Positions 10,606-18,600 of a stretch of 20,721 nt of DNA are shown here, piece after piece. Origin of the DNA: Isohypsibius dastychi. Its lineage: Eukaryota; Tardigrada; Eutardigrada; Parachela; Isohypsibiidae. The notes under the pieces were generated by a model. It was given only the letters and a program-made list of their open reading frames with translations, made no database searches and had not been told where the DNA came from. The position numbers and the translations under genes were made by a program. The DNA lies in contig JAQIWT010000419.1 of assembly GCA_034696485.1 (NCBI GenBank), forward strand, positions 1 through 20,721, written 5' to 3'. The first letter of the stretch is position 1, and the number at the start of each line of letters is the position of its first letter.

Positions 10606-11882
10606 CTAGTTCGTATCCATTGCGGAAAGTCCTTTACTTTTTAGAAAATCGGCATGTGGTCCAGGAAAACGGCGAAACAGCTGGATCTTCCTCTTGATTT
10701 GTTTGGGGGTTTCTTGATAGCAGTTCTCGGTGTCTTTGGCCATCGCCTGAAATGAAAAAGATGTTGTGATTCGCCATAGGTAAGGTATGCTAGTAAAAAG
10801 CAATTAGTTAACCCAGTTGTAAAAAGTCATGATCTGTTTTCACAGAAGCATTCCTTGAAACGGAATTTAACGTGCGGAACTATATCATAACATGAAAATT
10901 CAAACAAATTAAATACATGTTGTAAGTAAGGGTATTATTTGAAATAAGTTTCACAGTTCCCAGCTAGAGAGTCGCAAGTTCGATTTTCACCATTCTGAAT
11001 ATACTGGTGCCAGTAATTCAAATTTTACATCAACCCTGAAACCGCAAAAATTATGGTTTCGAACCAAGTAAACAATCAACAAAGAACAGAATTTTATGAT
11101 CATCAAAATACTGATTCTTTTGAGAAAAAATATTCTTCTACTTCCGTTGCTGGTATGGTACCTCTTGTCATGCCGTACAGAACGTAATCATGTTAGCCCC
11201 ATCAAATTAAGCAAAGATTTGGCAACAAAAAGTTTCTAAAATATTTCAAAATGAAAACCGCACAAAACTACAGCATAAAAACATCAACGGAAATCCCGGG
11301 ATATTCGAAGTAATTATCGAAACTCAGTATTCTGTCAACTCACGTTATAATCTTCGCCATATTTCTGAATCATATCCATACAAAACGCAGCTTCTGGCTC
11401 CGATAGCTTCATGGTGTTGGCAGGTCCAGGTGCACTTGTGGCTTTCTCGAGAATATCGGCCACGTTCACTTCTCCCATCACAACATCCTCACTGATACTC
11501 GTCCGAGACTTCTTCCTCCCACGAGACGGATTGATCAATTTCTACACCAAAAGTCCCAATCAACTGAATTCTCGTATGAACTGGAAGAAAATCCGGTTTC
11601 ACCTTCGTTTCCTCAATGGAAAGTGCTTTATTCGAACTGGAAGCAAGTCCCATCAGTTTCATGTTGGCTTCCATACTTTTCTTGGGATCCCAGGCTGCTT
11701 TCATAGCCGCACTAAAATATAGCAAAAACTGGTTATTCGTCTGTATCCAGACAGCTAGAACTGCCAGAGGTGTCTCACCAGGGAATTGAAGGAAGCTGCT
11801 TCGACTTTTTCCACAATTTTTTCCGATCAGTGTTGTATTTGAAGGTTTTCGGGCGCTTGACTTTAGAACGTGCTTTACCCAT
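10606..11882 (-). CDS. NOP16: Nucleolar protein 16 (NOP16), 60S ribosome biogenesis
   Basis: NOP16 is a small basic nucleolar protein that joins pre-60S ribosomal particles. Exons in gene order: 11882-11779, 11711-11603, 11541-11344, 10746-10606. They join in frame to 183 residues, against about 178 in human. The start MGKARSKVKRPKTFKYN gives the basic N-terminus; then come AAMKAAWDPKKSMEANMKLMGL, the spacer GRKKSRTSISEDVV, and the conserved end KYGEDYNAMAKDTENCYQET followed by PKQIKRKIQLFRRF. The match to the vertebrate HGEDYKAMARDEKNYYQDTP block is clear. Introns are 67, 61 and 597 nt. The 61-nt intron (11602-11542) is needed to pass from one frame to the next and has a clean GTGAAA donor and GTGTAG acceptor. 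No defect is visible. Confidence 0.93.
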
Positions 11883-11889
11883 GATGAAT

Positions 11890-11900
11890 CTGCAATACAG
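11890..11900 (-). promoter_or_regulatory. Likely spliced-leader acceptor of NOP16
   Basis: The minus-strand sequence CTGTATTGCAG ends at 11890, leaving only 7 nt before the ATG. So short a leader is typical of trans-spliced nematode mRNAs. Confidence 0.55.
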
Positions 11901-12860
11901 TTTTATTAGAGAATTCAGTCGAGCTCTGTGGTTCAATTTTTAGAGGATCTCCGCTCACCTGAAAAATCACAATTTTCTGGAAATGAAGAGGTCTCCGAGT
12001 CCACTGTCCTCCGTTCAACCGTTCCGTATTACACCAACCAGAAATATTGAATGTTTCAAGAGGATGAAAGATATTTTAGAATGTAAACTATACAGGAACA
12101 ACAGGAACTAGATACAGAACAGAACCGAACTCAACTCAACTAACTTGTAAAATTCGATAACCAGGAATAAATTGCGCAACGAAATCTTTCGAGCACAGGC
12201 GTGTCAATTCCAACCTTGGGGGGGGGGGGTGGAGGGGAAGGGCTGGAAGGTGACCTTGGGTTTGATTTGATTGATTTGATCAAGAGCCGGTGAGGTATTC
12301 AGGTTCTTACTCCCTCACTTCAATGGCGGTGAAGAACAGTTCTATTTCAGACTTCGAACAAATTCTTCCTCGATCTCCCGGTAAAGCACTGTCTTGTCGA
12401 AGCAATCGTTTTCCATCGATTTTTATTATAGAACGAAGAAACAAGTTGAAAATAAAACCCTGACAATCTTGTGATTATTAGCCGTTCGACTCAAACTAAA
12501 CATCTCCGAAGAAAGCTACCTTGAGTTCTTTTTGTGGTAAAACGCTGAGGATGCATTACTCGATCGATCACTCTTATTATTTCGAGTTTGCTCTCCAGGC
12601 ATCTAACAGAAAACACCCACCTCCCTCACGGCCTTTCCGAGACATTTTCTTGCGCGACCGTTTTTAATCCTAATTAAACGCGACATTTCTAACGTTTAGA
12701 TATCAAGACGCCGTACAAATCAACTCATCAGTCCGCATAATGGCATACGTACATCTTTATTTAAAAATGCGAACGAACGTGCCTCCATTGAACTGAAAGA
12801 CATGCTCCGCTCCTGCTGCTCTCTCTAAAAATCGACCGGAAATATCACAAGCTTGACGCG
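11901..12860. other. Non-coding stretch upstream of NOP16
   Basis: No coding signal was found. It presumably holds the NOP16 promoter. The only marked features are the G tract at 12218-12229 and short TTGATTTGAT repeats at about 12260-12282. Confidence 0.55.
12218..12229 (+). repeat. Homopolymer run of 12 G in a purine-rich tract
   Basis: Twelve consecutive G are followed by T and then GGAGGGGAAGGGCTGG, so the stretch 12218-12245 has several further G tracts and could form a quadruplex. Such runs are known in nematode genomes, where the FANCJ-like helicase DOG-1 protects them from deletion. Confidence 0.9.
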
Positions 12861-12914
12861 TAATTGATTCTTCAGTTTTTTAGTTTGTCCTTTCTGCCCC
12901 CAATCAGCAACCAA

Positions 12915-13730
12915 ACATCACTTGGGAAATCGCTACGCGTTCCTCGAAGAATCTTTGGAGAAGCGAGTTTCGAACTGGACATTCAATCAAATCAGTGTGT
13001 ATCTTGGACCCCTGCTTGGACCGCTGCAACACCGTTGATTGCAGCCGATCAGACCCCGCCAAAGCGTGTGCAACCGAGCATTGTTTACATTTTCTGGAGA
13101 ACTGGATGATTTTCCGGATATCAAGTTTCCACTGAAAGAGGAGTGCATCCCACTTGCTTCGCCGTTCCGTTATATCTGTTATTTGTTTTGTGGAATCAAC
13201 GGTGAATTGACGAGCTGATCCCTGCAATTTTCGCTGGGAAAAACGTTCAATTGTTTTGGGAAAATCAGCAGCGCTTTGAATTTCTTCTCGGATAAGTTGG
13301 CATACCGAATTTGGACTTGCATCTTATTGGATTCGAGATCGGACTAGTTTTTCGTCTTCAAGATGCTCTCATGGACAGTTCCCACTCTGCACCAGATTAT
13401 TCGTTCGGATGTTTTTGACTGGAATATTTCTCCGGTTTAAACCAGGCAAAATTTTGCCTGTGATAAGTACGGCGGCTTTCATCGTCATTTCCGGATATTA
13501 TTGGAATAAGCAATAGAGGAAAGTTCGGATTTTATCAGGATCTCGAATTAGCAATGTTCCCAACTGGAAGAGCTTGAAAAAAAGAAGGCGCACCTTGTTG
13601 ATTACACCGCTGACGATCTCCGAGGTAATAAGGGGTGCTGAGGCATCGGTAACGCTGTAAGGTATCCAAAACCGACCACCGCCGTCCAATGCAAATGGAG
13701 GCATCAACAACTTTCGTATTACGATGTTTT
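12915..13730 (+). pseudogene. Protein-like frame interrupted by stops, unassigned
   Basis: One plus-strand frame reads as plausible protein for about 800 bp but is cut by stops near 13038, 13213, 13347, 13438, 13501, 13540 and 13638. Plausible pieces are RYAFLEESLEKRVSNWTFN, ISVYLGPLLGPL, FTFSGELDDFPDIKFPLKEE, IPLASPFRYICYLFCGING and LEELEKKKAHLVDYTADDL. The minus strand also has long open pieces (13749-13498 and 13227-12904), so strand is not certain. I do not recognise the family. It may be an old gene copy, an eroded element, or chance in a more GC-rich segment. Confidence 0.25.
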
Positions 13731-13759
13731 TCGCTGAAACTGATTCCATCGTGTTCTGC

Positions 13760-14009
13760 TCACTTCTTCTTGCACTTTATCAGGCAGATTTCAAACTTAA
13801 TTTTATCAGAGGAATTTGATTTGTATCGCTGGAACCAGGTAATGACGGCAAGCACTTGGAAAGCGTTAAAAACATCGCGAGGAGAAATCATTGATTTAAT
13901 CTATGAGTTTCCAAAACGTGTGATACGTGAATTCTACTGCAGCCGTCGACCAGAATTGCTCAAATATGCTGAAGCTTCTGAATTGCGAAAAAAACTGCTG
14001 CTGATCTGA
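13760..14009 (+). other. Plus-strand open frame of unknown status
   Basis: This frame continues from upstream and ends in a stop at 14009. Its last 60 residues have ordinary protein composition, with charged and hydrophobic residues alternating (WKALKTSRGEIIDLIYEFP, RPELLKYAEASELRKKLLL). It overlaps the last exon of the minus-strand coiled-coil gene. There is no known motif; it may belong to the broken frame just upstream. Confidence 0.2.
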
Positions 14010-14799
14010 ATTCCAAAGCGTGGCGCCTAGGACTCAACGGGTAGATACAGGAGCTTTTGTTGAAGATTGTCCATGCTGCAACCGGAAGTTCTCGTGCCAT
14101 TTTTTCACCCAAAACTTCTTTTGATTTTTTTTCCATTTTCTGTAAAGCAAAAAAAGATATTAGATTATTCCGTGAAATTTTCGTCTATCGCAGTGAGATG
14201 GTGTTAGAACCTAAGGCTCCTGCAGCAGAGGATTTATGTACTAACACCTTCAAATTTTTTATGAATTGTTCGATATATGTATCACTCACCAACATATATT
14301 CCAGCTTTTTGCACTGAGTTTCCAGTCTTCCTATCTCAGAATGCTGCATCAGGGAACTTTTCCGGAGTTTTTCGATTTCAGCGTCTTTTTCGATTTTTTG
14401 CACATCCTTTTGGGCATTCTGCGAAGTCAGAATCTGAATTCTCATGTAAAGGGTTTCGAGATCTTGGGAAGAAAAATCAGTCTGGCATTCCAGTGTACGA
14501 TGCTTGGGATTTTTCGGAGGCACGGGGATGAAAACTCTCAAGGCAGGAGACTTCCGAACTTTCTTGCTTGCACTGGCTGGTTTTTGTTACTCTGGCAGAC
14601 AATCGAATTTTGATGGGACTGCAACAGCACAGGTACAGCTGGAACCCTTCTTTCGCTTGGTTTCCTGTAGAAATACACGTGAAAAAGATGAGATAGAAAG
14701 AAAAATGCTGCTCCCCCTTACTTGGTCGATCTGCAAGTTTGGTTCAGCTGACGCCGACGTGGGAGCTTCCAGACTACTCAAGCCCAAGCAATCTTCCAT
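13960..14799 (-). CDS. Small coiled-coil protein, not recognised
   Basis: I do not recognise this gene. It starts MEDCLGLSSLEAPTSASAEP; a GTAAGG donor follows (exon 14799-14722). A second segment from 14664 carries a basic block (ETKRKKG) and SKKVRKSPALRVFIPVPP, followed by a heptad-like, Lys/Glu/Leu-rich stretch of about 60 residues (DLETLYMRIQIL to RLETQCKKLEYML) that should form a coiled coil. It ends with GTGAGT at 14290. A last exon (14139-13960) adds KMEKKSKEVLGEKMARELP. An in-frame TAA at 14589-14587 splits the second segment. A 60-nt intron (14636-14577) would remove it in frame and give about 190 residues, but its signals are weak. It is transcribed away from MED12, with about 800 bp between the two starts. 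Confidence 0.5.
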
Positions 14800-15602
14800 T
14801 TTTAGTGAAAATATCAGAATCAAAGTGCCAAAGGCAATTTACAATATAGTGCAAACATGAAAGAATTTACATTGCACGCAAACGAAGATTGTGTTTGATG
14901 CCTCCAATCAAAAAGTGTAGGTTGATTGGTTCCCCTTGGTAGTTTGAAAAGCGCCGCTTCAGCACCGCTTATTGCTGGCTGGCTTCGGCTAATTGCTATT
15001 CACTCCATGTTAGTTTTGTAACAAATTTTAATCGGTTGACACGGATTGATTAATGTGGTTCGAAAGCTCGGCGAAATTCAGAATTTGAATTTTGAACTGT
15101 TCAAAAAATGGAGTTGAATTTGAAAGATCTGTTTTTAAAACAAGATAATCCATCACAAAAATCATGACTTCAACAAAATAGATTTAAAATTATTCGCGGA
15201 AAGTAAGTGTAAATTCATATGAAAGAAGTCAATAAATTAATGATTTAAATAAAGTTATTGAATACAAGTAAATTCAACTCAAATGAATTTATTTTCATTT
15301 TCCGAAATGGTCAAATAAATCTCTGCTTTTGAAGTTATGATTTTCGTGATGGTTCTATCTTTCCAAAACTGTAATTTAATTTCAAAAGTATCTTTTTGGT
15401 AAAAATTCGAGCAGAACATGTCATGTTGTTTTTAACCAGGTTCCGCCGGAAGACCGGAAGCGATATATTATTATTCTTGGATATTATTTTTAGTATGCTC
15501 GGCATTTCTAGATTTTGTTATCGCGCGGAAAACATATGGTTTGTCCAACTTTTTTTATTTTTCATGTAGGTTGCATGACAGGACTTACGTTCAAGCACCA
15601 GG
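14800..15602. other. Shared upstream region of the coiled-coil gene and MED12
   Basis: An 800-bp AT-rich stretch lies between two divergent starts. I see no coding signal. Two CCGGAAG motifs lie at 15446-15452 and 15454-15460, about 110 bp before the putative MED12 spliced-leader acceptor. Confidence 0.55.
15556..15569 (+). promoter_or_regulatory. Likely spliced-leader acceptor of MED12
   Basis: TATTTTTCATGTAG ends at 15569 after a long T run, 33 nt before the MED12 ATG at 15603. A second AG lies just before the ATG but lacks a pyrimidine tract. Confidence 0.45.
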
Positions 15603-18600
15603 ATGTCTCCCCCACAAATCACCAAACGTCCAGTAAAGAAGAGCTCTGCATCCGGAAATCGTCTTGGTCCACCTGACATCTACCCCCAAGAATCCAAGCA
15701 GAAAGAGGACGAACTCTCCGCCGTCACTCTCAAACAAGGTTTCATTTACACTCCAGTATCCACAGCGGAAGCGGAATACGGTTCGGGACGTCTTCAGAAC
15801 GGCAACGCTTTATCCAACACCACCAATCTTACAACTTTCCTTAACTCTGTTTTAAGCAAGAAAGAAGAACAACCTCCTGACGGATCCAGCTAAAAAGAAA
15901 CCCTTCTTGCCCAACAAGAAGAATTTCTTCTCACCAAATACCGCCAAAACCAAACAGCTGACGGAGAATTTTTTTTGCGATCAACTGAGTGGAACACGGC
16001 CTCCTCATGCGCTCAAGAAAATACCTGTTTACGCGAGGAAAGAAGATCTGTTCCTGGATTTCTATCATCGTGGACAAATTCCATTTGTTCGGGCCACTTG
16101 GTTCATCAAGTTCAGTCAGGCGAATTCCGCGGCGCAACCTGAACAAAAGGTAGATTTTTCTGATGGTTTTTGTGCCTTCATCTGTAAAGATTTGATTTTG
16201 GCAACGAAAGGAACACGCTGGAGATGCGGGAACTGAATGGACGCAAGCACTGCTGAAAATTAATTCTGAAAGATTTGCTGTCGAAGCTTCTTGATCATTA
16301 TCGGATGATTCCGACGGATTCCATGTCCTCGATGTCATCCTCACAGAATCTTCTAAGTGGAACTGGAGGCGGTGCGAAGCAGGATTATAAAAGCCTGCTG
16401 GATCGGTGGAAATATATGTTTGGACTTGCTGCACATTTGTTGGATGAATGTCTTCTGGATCGACACGAAGTAATTTATTTAAAATGTATTGCATTTTTTA
16501 TCAGTTTGATGATTACCGAAATTTTTAGTTTTGCTCTTGGATTGTGGAAACGTTGGAAAAAGCGAGGTCTTCAGCGGATGGTGGATTGCTGAAACTTTTG
16601 ATTCCATCCATCATGAAATTTCTTCGTGAAATTTTCCAGTCGGAGATTTTGACCAGAAAACTAGCCAGTTTCTGTTCGAAGTACATCGCATCGATTATTA
16701 CTCCAAGTCCGTTGAAAATCGTAAAAGGGAGTGGAGCAATGAAGTCTGTTGAACAGCTGACGGAAGAAGCTCTCGAATGCCCGCATCACGGCGTTACGCT
16801 CCAGTTTTCTGTTTGTATTCTACAGTTGATTGTGACTCAATGTACCTCGGCTTGTATTTGGAATTCGATTATTGGAGAACGGGTCAGCTCGGTGTTTGAT
16901 GGGTCACCGTTGGACTCACTTCCGGTTCAACCATCCAGACTGCCGATTTCCCCGTCAGTGGAACGCGAGATGCCAGATTTTAAAATGCGGATTAAAGGGA
17001 AGGAAGAAGAGATTCAGGAACGGTCTAGACAAGTGGAAGCTCGCTGGGCCAACAAGAACATTGCATCGAGTAAGTTCCGTTTTGATACCTGCGATTTCTT
17101 ATTTCATTTAGGGATCGGTACTTACCGTTTATCAATAAATTTTGATTTAACTTTTCAGTGTTCTTGTTTCACAATGAACAGTGCAGTTTTCTCGACATTT
17201 CTTGCTTAACAATGTTTGTGACAATAATTGTAATATCGATTGATATTTGTCGGGATCGCAGTTTTTCAGTGTAATGGTAGAATTTCACTTCGATTCTATT
17301 TATCTCGCTGAAATCAATAAAGTTTTATGTGATTGTTTTTCGTCAGCAGATTTTCTTGTGTATTGATCTGTTTCCTGCTTTTATTAGTTTTTCAGTATAT
17401 ATCAGGTATTTTTTATGAATTTCCAGATACCATTCGGATATGGCGGAGTATCAGTCAGTTTTGATCTTCTCTTCCTGCTGTGTAAACCGACATTTCAAAT
17501 CACTTCAGTTTTAAATATTTGCATTTTTTGTTTCAATATTTGTTCCAGCAATTTTTGGAAATTTCTTCATTTTTGTTATGATTGTGTTTATCAGGTTACT
17601 GATAGGATTTCATTTCGAGTTTTGCGCGGCTAATTTTAGGAAGATGTAATACTTTCACTGTATTCATCCCTTCGTGTGCGCAGTTTGTAAATTTTTATTT
17701 ATTTTGAACGGTATTTTTCTAGATTCTAAATTTTCAAAAATTTTCAGATTCTATCGTTTCTCTAGTCTGGACCTCCTTGGCAGCACTCGAAGCGCTGGAC
17801 CGCTATTCCTTTCAGAAATCCGACGGAAATAATAACATGTATGTCTTATACGGAAACATCTTCAAATCGGTCATGTTTTATGATCCCGGCTCGCTGAACT
17901 TCAGAAAACATTTTCGAGCCAATTATTCTACTTCTATGTCAATGGGTCACCAGCCTACAAAGGAGCGGAGTTCATCGCAGTTTAGTCGTCGCCCATTTTC
18001 TGGAACGTCTCCAAATCCAGCTGCTCAACCAGCCACAATTATTCGGCGAATCAGCTGCACAGGAAGACTCCATCCAGTTCTCGCTTCAAGATACGCTTTT
18101 CAAATTCCTCGATCTCCATGGACCGAAATTCGAAATGAACGGTCAGCCGAAAAACCAGAAATCATTCGATAGTTTGGTCATGTTGTTTTCCGAGTTGCTT
18201 TCCCGGAGGATTTTCTCGCACAACGCATATCTCAGCAAAATCATCTCGAAAAATATTCTCGCGCGGGAAGTTCCGGTTAATTTGATTTCAAGGACTGAAC
18301 CTAAGAAGCCTCAGTCGATGAGCGCACTTGATGCGCTTTTGAATGCCCAGCCGTCCCCGAGCACTCAATCTGTTTCAACGCCGGGATCATCAGGAATGTA
18401 CGATTATCAGATGTCCGGAAGTAGTGCCCATTTTTATCATACGGAAGAAATTCCTCGCAGAACTTTCCCTCAGTCACCGGCGGCGTATGGATTCGATATG
18501 AGATCACATCAGTATCATCAGGTAATTATAGATGGTATTTCTATTCAAAATGTATAGTCTTCCGGAAAATCAGACGTTTTCATTATTTTGTATCAGAAAC

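Noticed and set aside
15931-16494. A 187-codon minus-strand frame
   Set aside because: It is antisense to MED12 exons with clear homology on the plus strand and has no motif of its own.
577-18377. CTGTTTCA octamers, the nematode piRNA upstream motif, at 577-584 (-), 7311-7318 (-) and 18370-18377 (+)
   Set aside because: A few copies of an 8-mer are near chance in 20 kb on two strands; one lies in coding sequence, one in an element, and I see no supporting downstream signature.
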